The position numbers and the translations under genes were made by a program. Below, in pieces: positions 21,267-32,243 of a DNA stretch of 64,000 nt; position 1 is the stretch's first letter; every line of letters begins with the position of its first letter. The DNA comes from Cyanophora paradoxa. Its lineage: Eukaryota; Glaucocystophyceae; Cyanophorales; Cyanophoraceae. The notes under the pieces were generated by a model. The model ran no database searches, was not told the DNA's origin, and saw only the letters and a program-made list of their open reading frames with translations. The DNA lies in NCBI GenBank assembly GCA_004431415.1, contig QPMI01000609.1:62001-126000 (forward strand). The letters run 5' to 3'.

Positions 21267-22247
21267 TCGCTGCATGTTGTAAGACACAGAAGCACAAGAA
21301 TATACTTCAGACGCGAGACGCACTGAATCCTCAAGGCCAGAGAGCACCAAACATGCGAAATGCGCAAGGACGCGCCGAGATGCCTGGAATCGCCGAATGA
21401 GTAGCGCAGAGCTCAGAAGCGCATCATCACAGAATCGGAATCCAACGTCAACGCACTTGGAATGCTGAAAGCTAGGAATGCGCGTCGGCGCGCGGACAGG
21501 CCTTGCACGAGGACAAGCTGCTCGCTGCAAGCTCGGAGACTAGCGTGCTCGATCACGCGCTGGTGGCCCCTGACGCCTAGGGATTTGCGGAGGCGCGGCT
21601 AGCGGGTTCAAATGTTTTGCTGGCCGGGTACGTGAAACAAGCTCTGCAAGCGGTCGCGGTCGGTGAAAGGCTACGGTTCTACAGCTACCGCGTTAGGCTG
21701 GCGGTTCGATGCGAGAGACTGGCGGTGCGCAGAGCCACCGGGCGACGGCAGCCGCCATGCCCGACCCGCCTGCCCGTTGTTCTTCTGCCCGACATGCTTC
21801 TCGTGCGCTGTTCTTCTGCCCGACCCGCCTGCCCGTTGCGAGAGACGATGACGGGCGGATCGCAGAGATGCCCGTGTCGGCCCAACGCAACAATGCCGCG
21901 GCCGCGGCCGCAGCTGCGATCCGGGACGAAGTCCGCCGGCGCGCTGTCGTGACCCTGAGGCGGCCGGCGGCTGGCGGGCGGCTCCTCTTCCATCTGAACC
22001 CGCGGCGCGTCGTGCTGCTCCACCGCGCTTGTTTCCTCTCCCTCTCCGCGCTGCTCTACCTGGGCTCGGCGCTTGCTGCCGCGGCGAGGCGAGGAGTCCC
22101 AGGGCGGCGGGGGCGGGGCGCTCGGCGGGCGTGCAGGTCGGCAGGTGCGCCTGCCGGGGGCCAGCACGGCAGGTGCGCCTGCGCCCGTCCCCGGCTCTCG
22201 TCCGGCGTAGGCGTAGCGCGGTACTAGCGCCGCTCTCGTCCGGCGTA
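21267..22247. other. Intergenic region with short direct repeats
   Basis: No gene recognised. TTCTTCTGCCCGAC occurs twice at about 21779-21825, CTCTCGTCCGGCGTAGGCG twice at about 22196-22250, and GGCAGGTGCGCCTG twice at about 22141-22180. These short repeats lead directly into the truncated gene copy. Confidence 0.4.
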
Positions 22248-22969
22248 GGCGTCATCGCGTACCAGAACAGCGACTTCGAGAGCAGCCCCAAGGTGCACTC
22301 TGCTCGCTCTTCCTCCCCCGTCCCGTCCTCACGGGGGTACGCCAGTACGTGTACATGTGCGAGTCGGTCCTCACGAACAACCCGAGCGCCTTCCTGAAGG
22401 TCAAGCAGAACCACGTGCGGCGACCCACCCCCCGCCCCGCCCCGCCCCGCCCCGCCCTGCCCCGCCCGGGTACGACACGGCGCGCAGGGCGACGTGCCGG
22501 TGTGCATAGACAAGGAGAAGGAGAAGGAGGCCGAGGAGGGGGCAGCGGGCGGCAGCAGCAAGGCGGGGCCGGCGTGCAGGCTGGTGCGCGCGAGAGGGGG
22601 CCCGCCGCTCCGAGGCGCCACCCGGCGCCCCTCGGAGCCGCCGGCCCGCCGCGCGCGCAGTTCGTGGAGGTGACGCCGGAGGCGCCGCGGACGCAGCTGG
22701 TCGCCATCAACGACACGGCCGTCACCATCCTCGCCACGGGGTCCGCCCCCACGCCCCCGCCCGAGCCTCTTGCCTGACGGCTGCCGGGCAGGTCGTCGCA
22801 GGGGGCGCGGGTGAACGAGGAGGTGCTCTCCTTCCTGGCCTTCGTGCTGGGGGTCGGGCCCGGCGCCGTCACGCTCGAGGGGGGCAGCAAGTCGGCGAAG
22901 AAGACGCTCCGCGTCGCCGGCCTCGGGCCCCGCGAGGCCCACGACCGCCTCTTCGCCGCCCTCCGCTAG
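22248..22969 (+). pseudogene. 5'-truncated copy of the STEEP1-like/DUF167 gene
   Basis: The forward strand repeats the last five exons of the reverse-strand gene at 11754-12460, starting inside the second zinc-ribbon exon (VIAYQNSDFESSP). It continues through SVLTNNPSAFLKVKQNH, GDVPVCIDKEKEKEA, FVEVTPEAPRTQLVAINDTA and the DUF167 end VNEEVLSFLAFVLGVG...LFAALR. Intron positions and splice sites are retained, so this is a DNA-level copy and not retrotransposed. The first four exons and the first CxxC pair are missing. Similarity extends about 120 bases past the stop. Confidence 0.85.
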
Positions 22970-23964
22970 CCCTCCGCCCGTCCGGGGATTCCGGCCTGCG
23001 GCAAGCCCTTGCAATTGCCTAGCCCTTCAAGGCTTGGCTGTGTCATTGGCCACAGGGATTTTACAGTGAAACGACATTGACGAAAGCCTGGGCCAAATCG
23101 GATATCCATGGCGCCCCCGACAGGGAGGGAAGGGGGAAGGGGAAGGCGCGCCCTATCCGGCACGCCCGGGGCCCTTAGATCTACGTGAGCGCCTGCGATC
23201 GAAACGAAGCTGGCGTTTGCTAGCTGCTGTTAGCTGCCGACTAGCTAGACGGCAGCATCACGCGCGGGCCGCCGGCCTCGGAGCGCCCGGAGGGAAGAGG
23301 GCAGCGCGGGAGGTAGGGGGGGGAATTCTGAGCCGGGGGGGAGGGGGAGGGAGTTACGGGCGCACGAGCTCGGGGGCGATGCATGGTGGTCGACGCGACG
23401 ACGCGAGCGAGAGCCGGCCGAAGCGCTGGTTAGCTTTCCTTGGGGAAGGGGGGGGGGGGGAGAAAGGGGGTAGGGGGGAGGAAGGGGGGGTTGGGGGAGG
23501 AAGGAGGGAGAGGCGCACGGACGGGGGCGTCGGCTCGTGGCGGTGCGCCTGGCGTGAGAGCGCAGCGCTGGCGGCACCTGGCCCGGGCGGGAGGGCGCAT
23601 GCACTGGAATACAGGGTCAGGGCGCTGGAGGCGCAGCTGAGGGAAGCGAATGCGCCGCTCCGGGAGCACTGCGGCAGCAGCGCCTGCATGCGGAGCGCCT
23701 GTGGCGCACGCCCACCCCGCCAGCCGCTGAGCACTGCGGCCGGCGCGTTCAACGGTTGAAGCGCCACAACATGGCTCGACATGCCGCAGTGCGCACTGCG
23801 GCAGGCATCTGGGCGATCGGAGCGGGAGCGCACGGGCGCACCGGCGGCGGGTGAAGAAGTCGAGGTCAGCTTGGCAGGGGGTCCGACGGTTAGCTTCGAG
23901 GCTCCGAGGCTTGCTCCGCCCCTCTCATGACCAGCGCCGGCTTTCGAAGACTCCGAGACTCAGG
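22970..23964. other. Intergenic region with a long G-run
   Basis: This contains the tail of the duplication to about 23100, TAGCTAGC-type motifs near 23219-23250, and a purine-rich stretch with ten or more consecutive G at about 23449-23460. No gene supported. Confidence 0.4.
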
Positions 23965-25000
23965 GCCTCTTCAAAGCTCTTCAAAGCTGTTGAAAGCTGG
24001 CTGGTCCGGGTACGCTGCGACACAGGACCTCGGTCGTCAGCAGTTAACTTGGCAATCGGGCCATACTATGATAGCTACGTATATATACACAGCACAATCC
24101 CGCAGTTCTAACCTGTGAGGCCTGGCCGATGGCAACCAGCTCGAAAGACCACGCGAGCCGACTGCAACCCAGCGCGATCGTCGGCCAGCTCACCGCCTCT
24201 CGCGCGGCCGAACAGCTGCAGCCGGCAAGCGACAGAGACAGCTGCCGCGCACCGTGCAGCTCGCCGGAGCGTCAGTGCCGTTGAACCACATTCTGGTCGT
24301 TCCGGAGGGGTCATTCAATGACCTCCCAGCTAAAGCCTACGGCTGCAGAAACCGATTCAGCTGCGGCCGCGCTACAGGAAGGCCGACGTGTTGGCCTACG
24401 GCAGTTGCAGCAGGAGACGGCGCCAGCCTCTCAATGCAGCTCTATTCGTCACAGAGAGCGTAACGGAGGGCGCGCGGAGAGGCTGGCGGCCCAGGGCCGG
24501 TAGTGCGAGGGGGGGGGACTCCCGGGGGAGGGGGCGAGGGGTACCGCGAGCAGCAGTGCACACGCACCAGGAACGGTGCCGAGCGGCGGCAGCTCGCCAG
24601 CAGCTCCAGCTTCGACGTAGAGCGCGAGCGGGATCTGCTCGAGTCGTAGAAGGTCCGTTTGCCGCCCTCCCTCCTTACGCGGGGCTCCCGGCCTACTGGA
24701 GCGCTGCGCTGGAGCTTCGGGGCCGAGAAAGTGTAAAGATGATCACTATGCGCGTGCTAGAGTGCGCATTCCTTGCCTGCAGAGCTCCTGCGGCCCGAAA
24801 TTCCCTAGACGGGTCCCTCCACGAGCAAGTCGTCGCCGTATTCCCGTGGACCCAGCGCTTCAGATGCTGACGAGAGATTGTTTCCGCAGGTCGACATCAG
24901 GCGATCCTTGCCAGCGGAGCCAAACGTTAGACCGGCCCAGGTTTGCCGATTTGGGGATAGACGAGCTCCAGTGCCGCCGCCGTAGGATCGATCCGGGCCT
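23965..25000. repeat. Dispersed ~1-kb repeat, copy 1 (upstream of the proline-repeat coiled-coil gene)
   Basis: Matches 30985-31975 in the same orientation with substitutions and small indels. Shared landmarks in order: GAAAGCTGGCTGG, CACAGGACCT, ACCTGTGAGGC, TGCCGTTGAACCACATTC, GGAGGGGTCATTCAATGACC, TTGCAGCAGGAGAC, GAGCGCGAGCGGGATCTGCT, GATCACTATGCGCGTGCTAG and CAAACGTTAGACCGGCCCAG. Each copy lies just upstream of a coiled-coil gene. It may hold the promoter and first exons, since some splice-like joins exist, but no protein family was recognised. Confidence 0.8.
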
Positions 25001-25069
25001 CCTCTCCGCTATAGAAATCGTGTGTGATTGTGCGCTGTCTCATTCCTGATCCTCAGTTATTTCTTCAAG

Positions 25070-28000
25070 ATGAGCATCTATGGCCAGAAGACGTCGCCGC
25101 TTCGGGGAAAGCTCCGAGGCGAGCGTCTTTGGCCCCAAGTTCTCAAAGACCCGGATGACGTTTTCTACACCACGAAAGCGGAACGATGCGCCCTCAACTA
25201 CGCACCGGGCTTCAAATACGTCGAAGTCCTGGGGTGCGGGCGCAAAGACAGGCAAGCTGTTCTGGCGTTTTTGCCCGAACTTGACAAGTGCAGCGACAAC
25301 GAGTACGAGCTCATCAAGACAGGTACTCCGGCTCCGTGCAGATCCCAAATCCCGTTATAAACCCCGCGCAGGTCTGCGGGTTCGTGCTGGGTACGGGACG
25401 GTCGTCGCGAAGACGGACGAAGCCGGCCGGGAGATTGACGAGCAGGTCCTGTGGAGGGCGCCGGTACTTAGCGACGGGCTATTGAAAGCGGGCCTGCCCA
25501 CGCCCACGATCGACTCGCACGGCGTCACGCTCAGCTGCTACACACGGCCGCCGCTGCCCGACCAGCCGATCGGGACGCGGAGGCTGGTCTTCCTACTCCC
25601 GCTCGCCGCCCCCGACGACGAGGAAGGCTCGCTCAACGTCGCATTCTACCTGCACCTCGAGTCCGACACGGGGCGCGAGCCTCTCAGGTTTCCCAGAGGC
25701 GAGAGGGACTTCGTCTTCAAGGTCCGCGCGCCCCGCGTCCTTCGAACCGCAGCGCACCGACTCGTGCTCCGCCGCGCGCGCAGAACCTCTTCAACCCTTT
25801 CGAGGCCCCGCCCTTTCTCTCTTCCTGGCCCGAGGTACGCGCCACGACGCGCATCGCGCAACCTTCCTGCTGACCCCGCATCAGAACCTTCTCGTCCCAG
25901 TCCGACGTCACCCGCTGAACCCCACCTCGCCCCTCTTCGGCGCCGCTGTAAGCATCTCGTCCTCTTTCGTCTGCTCCACGCCCCGACTTGACGCTTCCTC
26001 CGCCGCAGTTCTACCTGGTGCCTGAGAACGCGTCGGATCAAATTCAAATCCAGCAGGAGCGGGTGGCCTCCTCGGCCTCATCGGCCCCCTCCTCCTCGAC
26101 CCTGGGGGACGCCGTCCACAGCGGGCGCGTGGCGATCGCCGCCGGGTCCCAGGTGCGCTGGGGGCGGGCGCTCTGTCCTTGAGTGCGCTCGCCGCCGACG
26201 CGCGCTGCGGCAGGCCGATCGGTCCCCGCTGCCTGCGGCGCGCCCGGGGACACGGGACCTGCCACCCAAGGTGCGCTCGTGCGGGCGGCTCCGTGCTAGC
26301 GCGCTCTCTTACACCGATCTGTGCACGTCACGGCCGCTCAGAGTCCGCGCTTCCCTCTTCGAGAAATGAGCCTGAACTCTCCGATCCGCCCCGTGCGCGA
26401 ATCCGCGCCTCTGATTATATTCCGCGGCCGACGCTTATATTCCAGCAGGCGGCGGCGTCCTCTTCTTCGAGCGGGCAGGAAAACCGCGATCCGGCGGGGA
26501 AAGGCGGGCTCCGGGTGCGCCGTGGGCGCTGGCGACGGGCATGCGGCGCCGGTACTGACGTTCATGCGGCGCAGGAGGGGCCGGCGGACGCGGCGCAGCC
26601 GCCGCCGCCGCCGCCTGCGGACCCCGTGGAGGCGCCGCCGTCGGCGGACGCGGCGCAGCCTCCGCCGCTGCCGCCTGCGGACCCCGTGGAGGCGCCGCCC
26701 GCGGCCGACGCGGCGCAGCCGCCGCCGCCGCCGCCTGCGGACCCCGTGGAGGCGCCGCCGTCGGCGGACGCGGCGCAGCCTCCGCCGCCGCCGCCTGCGG
26801 ACCCCGTGGAGGCGCCGCCCGCGGCCGACGCGGCGCAGCCGCCGCCGCCGCCGCCTGCGGACCCCGTGGAGGCGCCGCCCGCGGCCGACGCGGCGCAGCC
26901 GCCGCCGCCGCCGCCTGCGGACCCCGTGGAGGCGCCGCCCGCGGACGCGGCGCAGCCTCCGCCGCTGCCGCCTGCGGCCGACGCGGCGGCGGCGGCGCCG
27001 CCGCCGGTGGCGGCCCTCGCGGAGGCGGCGGGTGGCGGGTCCAGTCTTGCAGCTCGCGAGGTGTGACTGCCTTCAGCACGCAGTCGCCTCGAGCTGCGCC
27101 GCGCCTGACGCGGCCCCCGGTGCAGATCGCAGGGCCGCCCGAGTCGAAACAGGGGCGCGCCTCCAATGAATCGCGTGTCCTGGCCGTCCCGTCCTGGGCT
27201 GGAAACCGCCTCGGGCCCGCGGTGCTGCGGCTCCCCCGGAGCGTATTCCTTTCGGCATATGCGGTGCGGCTGCGGCTTTGGCTAGCGAAACCATCGGACT
27301 GGGCGTCGTCGCTGACGGCCGAGCGCGCGCCCCTCGCAGGGCCTGCTAGAGTCAAGGCCGGGTAATGTCGAGGAGATCATTTCGCGAGTTCGGGCATCCT
27401 TTTTCGGAGTGCGCGGCTCGCGACCCAAGGTGCCGGCGACTCGCCCGACGCGCCCGACGGCCGCCTCGCCGCGCCTGACCCGTCCGGGCTGCGGTGCAGG
27501 TCTCGGGGGAGCGCGAGGAGGAGCGCGCGCACGCCGCCGCGGCTGCGGAGAGGCCCCTAGCCCTTTGTATTGCTCGTCCGGTGCGGCCGCGATCGGCGTG
27601 GGAGAGACTCGCCCGGCGGCGCCCGGCGGCGATCGGCCCGGCAGAGTGCAGCGCCCTGCAGCTTCTGGCCCTGAGCGCGGTAAGCCCGTGAACTCTGCAA
27701 GTATAGACTGCGCTGGCTGACCGGTATCCACCAGATTGATGTCCCCCGGGACATCGTTCCTTCACCTCTTGCGGCTTTGCCTCCGGTGCGGATTACTTGT
27801 TATGCATGGGCGACTGCCGAACGCGCTCGGCGCTGACCGAGGCGCGCAGGGCCGGCACGGAGCCGAGGACGAACAAAGCACCGACGAGCTTTGGAAGTCC
27901 CTCAAGGGTCAACTCGCAGGCATGACCGAAGCATGCGCGGCGCGGGACTGGCGCGCGAGCGTCGACGAGGCGGAGGAGCGGGCGTCGTCGGCGGAGTCGC

Positions 28001-29487
28001 GGGCGTCGGAGGCGGAGGAGCGGGCCTTCGCGGCCATGGAGACGGCGGAAGCCCGGACGAAGGCGGCCGAGGCGGCCGTCGAGGCGCAGCGCACGGCCGA
28101 GCGGGCGGCCGAGCTCGCGGCGGCGGCGGCGCGAGCAGCGGCGGAGAGGGCCGAGGCGGCCGAGGGCCGGGCGGAGGCGGCCGAGACGCGGAAGGGCAGG
28201 CCACTGCCCGCGTGGAGGCCTTGGAGGCAGAGGCCGAGACCGCCAAGGCTCGCGCGGAGGAGGCGGAGACGCAGCTCGAGCTGGCCCGGCAGGACGCGGC
28301 GCGCATGGTGGAGGCGGCGCGCGAGGAGGCGGACCGCGCGGTCGCCTCTGCGCGCGCCGACGTGGAGCTCGCGGCGGCGGAGCGCGATGCGGCCGCGGCG
28401 GCACGGGCGGCGGCCGAAGCCGATCTGGCAGCGGCCAAGCTGGCTGCGGAGCAGGAGCTCGCTGAGCTTCGCGCCAACGTGGAGCGCGCCGAGTCAAAGA
28501 TGCAGCAGGAGATGGCTCGGGAGCGAAGCCTTCGGAGGGAGGCGGATGAGAAAGTCGCAAGAGCCCGAGCGGCGGGGCGGCCGCGCGCGCGGCGGCCGCG
28601 GCGAGCGCGACGGCGGCGGCGGCAGCGCAAGAAGCGCGGGCTGCAGCGGAGGACCGCGCAAACGCCGCGGAGGCGGCGCGGCTGGAGGCCGTCGAGGCGC
28701 AGCGTACAGCCGAGCGGGAGGCAGAGCGTGCGGCGGCGGTGGAGCGAGCGGCGGTGGAGAGGGCAGAAGAAGCCGACGGCCGGGCAGAGGCGGCCGAGGG
28801 GCGCGCCGAGGTGGCCGAGCGGCGGGCGGACGAGACGGAGGGCGTGGCGGAGGCGGCCAAGACGCGGGAGGAGCAGACCAAGGCCGCGCGGAGGCCTCGG
28901 CGGCGGATGCGGCGGCCGCGCGGCAGCGGGCCGAGGCGGCAGAGAGCCGGGCCAGCGAGGCCGAGGCCCGCGCGGAGGCCTCGGCGGCGGAGGCGGAGCG
29001 CGCCGTGGCAGCGGCGGCGACGGCGGCGGAGGCGGTGGCCGCCGCCCGGCAGCAGGCTTCAGAGGCGTCTGAGAGAGCGGAGGCAGCCGAGCGCGCAGCG
29101 ACGGAGGCCGGGCAGGCTCTTGCACGGAAGACGGAGGAGGCGGCGAAGGCGAGCGAGGAAGCTCTGGCGGCACGCGCTGAGGCCGGGGACCTGGAGGCCC
29201 GGCTGACAGCGGCGAGCACCGTGCGGGACAAGCTGGAGCGGGCCCTCAAGAAGGCGGCGCGCATGCTCGAGCAGGCCACGGACGAGGGGGTCGGCCTGCG
29301 GGTCTTCTTGCTCTCTGCTGTGGCCGTCTCCGCCATCGCATTCTTCTTCATCAGCTTCATGCGGGACGCGGGGGACCAGGTTGGCCGCCCCTTCGGACAG
29401 CATGCGGGGTACAGCGCTCTCCAAGCGCCGGCCCAGAGCGTCTGCCAGGTGATCCCGAGCGTCGGCCCTCTCGGCTGGATCGTCTGA
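25070..29487 (+). CDS. Large protein: globular N-terminus, proline repeats, Ala/Glu coiled coil, C-terminal membrane helix
   Basis: Exons 25070-25322, 25372-25721, 25784-25834, 25885-25947, 26009-26152 and further phase-0 exons (ADRSPLPAARPG; SPRFPLREMSLNS; QAAASSSSSGQEN) lead into the 60-base proline repeat. Probable exons GLLESRPGNVEEII, VSGEREEERAHA, CSALQLLALSA and IDVPRDIVPSPLAALPP then connect to a coiled coil from GRHGAEDEQSTDELWKSLK. The N-terminus (MSIYGQKTSPLRGKLRGERL) has no family I recognise. The coiled coil changes frame three times (about 28190, 28570, 28880) without splice signals and ends in the single membrane helix VFLLSAVAVSAIAFFFISF. A tail-anchored, elongated protein is the likely product if the frame breaks are sequencing errors. 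It could be two genes split near 27100. Confidence 0.45.
26581..26985 (+). repeat. 60-base tandem repeat coding ADAAQPPPPPPADPVEAPPx
   Basis: Seven units begin at 26581, 26641, 26701, 26761, 26821, 26881 and 26941 (last one shortened). They alternate between TCG GCG and GCG GCC at the unit junction, and between six prolines and PPPLPP. The reading frame stays open through all units. Confidence 0.9.
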
Positions 29488-29620
29488 TCTGACCCCACCA
29501 TCAGTTTCCGGGCGCCCCGACCTTCCCGGTACCGGTGCCTTCGTCTGTTCTTCCGGTGCGAGGGGCCTGCGGCCGCCGGGCGCTGGCGGAGTGCGCGGCG
29601 CCTCACTGCAGCGCAGGCGC

Positions 29621-30814
29621 TTGAAGCCGAGCTGCGCCGGGTGCTTTGCGAGAAGGCGGTGCGCCTTCTGGGGCGCCTCCGCGGCCTGCAGGAGTCGCCT
29701 CTGACCGCGCCCTGGGCGCAGGCCGCAGAGCTCGCCATGGAGCAGGCGAAGCAGCAGGCGGCGTCTGCGACCCAGAAGCGCGAGGGCCTCGCGCAGCGCC
29801 TTGCCAGGACGGAGGAGGTGCGCGCGCCGCACGCCCTCTCCGGTCCCCCGCGGCTGACCCGGCTCGCAGCGCGCACAGGGGCAGTCTGAGTACATCCAGG
29901 TACTCCGCAGCGCGGAGGCGCGGCGGGGCGGGGATGCGCGGGGCGCTGACCGGCGGGTGGGGGCAGGAGCTGCAGTCTACGATCGAACATGGCAAAGCGC
30001 ACATCGCAGAGGTCGAGCGCGAGCTTGAGCAGACAAAGCGGCAGGCGGCGTCTGAGACCGAGGTACCTGCCTGCGGGGCGGTCCCCGCGGGGATGCGGGG
30101 CGGGGCGCTGACCGGCGTGCGGGCAGGAGCTGAGCGGGCGCATCGCCAGGCTCGAGAGCGAGAAGAGCGCGCTCAAGGCAGAGAATGAGGTCCGCCGCGC
30201 CTGCTCCGAGCGGGCGGGCCGTCGGTTGACGGCTGCCTGAGCAGGCCCTCAAGGCCAAGCTCAACCAGAGCGACGCGCGCTCCGCCGGGCTCGAGCTTCA
30301 GCTGGACCAGACGAAGCAGCAGTCGGCTTCTGACATGTTGGTGCGCGCCGGCCTGCGGGGCATCCCCCCACGCGGCCTCCGAATCTGGCGCAGGCGCTGG
30401 AGCGCGAGCTGGAACAGACGAAGCAGCAGTTGAAGGTCAGCTGGCTTCTTTTCAGGGACCCAAGCTTTTTTTCGAAGCACTGACTCGCCGAGCTACAGGG
30501 GCAGCAGAAAGCGGTGAAACAACAGGGGGCCGAGATCAAGGTCGGCCTCATCTCGTTTCGTATTCGGTGGGCACTTTGGGAGTACGCTGAGCGCCCCCGC
30601 GTAGTTCTTGAAAGGCGAGCTTCAGAAGAAGGGCGAGGCCAATGCTCAGAATTCGAAGGAGCAAGAGAAAAACACAGTGCGCCCCGAGGCCCTCTCCCCT
30701 CCTGCAAGCTTAAGAGGGGGCCAATTCCAGCAACAGTGGAAGTGGCCATGGGACACTCTCGCAGAGTTCGGCACAGACGCCATCGCGGCGGTCTTCGCTC
30801 AGCTCCCGTTCTGA
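29621..30814 (+). CDS. Small coiled-coil protein made of phase-0 exons (5' end uncertain)
   Basis: A chain of short exons, each a whole number of codons, separated by GT...CAG introns: ALEAELRRVLCEKA, AAELAMEQAKQQAASATQKR, ELQSTIEHGKAHIAEVEREL, ELSGRIARLESEKSALKAEN, ALKAKLNQSDARSAGLELQL, ALERELEQTKQQLK, GQQKAVKQQGAEIK, and a last exon with GELQKKGEANAQNSKEQEKN ending FGTDAIAAVFAQLPF (stop 30812-30814). All but the end are heptad-like. The start is not found. A CAG|GTGATC donor at 29451 in the upstream gene could splice to 29621, making these the 3' exons of a longer form. No family recognised. Confidence 0.5.
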
Positions 30815-30984
30815 CGCTCAAGGCTCCGTCCCGATGTAGCTAGCTATAGCTGTCCTTATAAATTAGAATGACCGTACCGGCCGCGGGGTCGAACTCAGCG
30901 CTGGCTCTTGCAGTGCAGACTTGAGCGCGGCGTATACGTATACGTACTACGTAGTATCGATATCGCGGTCGATCAGGCGCGCGC

Positions 30985-31975
30985 GATAGGGCCTCTTCTA
31001 AAGCTCTTGAAAGCTGGCTGGGCCGGGTACGCGACACAGGACCTGGCCCTGTTCTAGCTATAGTACTAGTGTCTTACCTGTGAGGCTCAGCGGCTGGCTG
31101 ATGGCAACTGCAGCAATCTCGAGAGGCCAGGCCATATTCATGGCCACGCGAGCCGAGAGCGAAGATCAGCTACAGCAACCCAGCGTGATCGTCGGTCAAT
31201 CCATTGCTGCAATCATGACCGAACTGCCGCAGTGCTGCAGCCATCTAGCGATAGAGAAGCTGCCGCACAATACGGAGCTCGCCAGGGCGTAGTGCCGTTG
31301 AACCACATTCCGGTCGTTCCGGAGGGGTCATTCAATGACCGCACAGCTAGAGCCTACGGCTGGAGAACTTCGGAAGCCGATTCAGCTGCGGCCGCGCTAC
31401 AGGAAGGCGAAGTGTCGAGCGGGGGCAGTTGCAGCAGGAGACAGCGCCAGCCTCTCGTTGCAGCTCTATTCGTCACAGAGAGCGTATCGGACGGCGCGCG
31501 GAGAGCCTGGTGGCCCAGGGCCGGCAGCCGGAGGGGGGGGAGCCAGGGGTACAGCAAGCAGCAGTTGTACGCGCACCAGTGGCGGTGCCGGGCGACGGCA
31601 GCTCGCCAGCTTCTCTAGCATCGACGTAGAGCGCGAGCGGGATCTGCTCGAGTCGGATAAGGTCCGTCCGCCGCTCTCCCCTCCTTACGCGGGGCTTCCG
31701 GCCTACCAGAGCGCTGCGCCGGAGCCTTAGGCCCGAGGAAGTGCATAGATGATCACTATGCGCGTGCTAGAGTACGCAAGCCTTGCCTGCAGAGCTCCTG
31801 CGGCCGGTGCTCGCGCGAGGTCCCGAAGTTCCCTAGACGGGTCCCTTCACGAGCGAGTCGTCGCGGTATTCGCGTGCGCCCAGCGCTTCAGATGCTGACG
31901 ATAAATCGTTTTCGCAGGTCAACAGCAGGCGTACCTCGCCAGCGGAACCAAACGTTAGACCGGCCCAGGTTTGCC
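30985..31975. repeat. Dispersed ~1-kb repeat, copy 2 (upstream of the poly-Asp coiled-coil gene)
   Basis: Second copy of the segment at 23965-25000, same orientation, same order of landmarks (TGCCGTTGAACCACATTC, GGAGGGGTCATTCAATGACC, GATCACTATGCGCGTGCTAG, CAAACGTTAGACCGGCCCAG). It is followed at 32035-32165 by short CTAGCTATCC and ACTGGCCGGC repeats. Confidence 0.8.
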
Positions 31976-32243
31976 GTTTCTCGTTTCGGCACTGCGGCAG
32001 GCCCGAGCGCTAGAACGGCCTCCGAACCACATGACTAGTGTCTAGTGCTAGCTATCCCGGCCGTCTAGCTATCCCACTATGTGAAGCACTGGCCGGCTAG
32101 CTATCCACCCTTGGTGGCTATCCTAGTGCTCGATATCCTGCACTGGCCGGCCTTGTGCTTTCCAGGGACGGGCCCTGTTTTTGAAAACGATTTGAACTGA
32201 TCTTGACGTTCGGTTTCAGGTCTCTGCGGCGCGTTGAGCTTCT

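Noticed and set aside
23217..23759. Forward open frame with a short heptad-like stretch (RVRALEAQLREANAPL)
   Set aside because: It is mostly low-complexity Gly/Arg over a G-run; one short helical stretch is not enough to call a gene.
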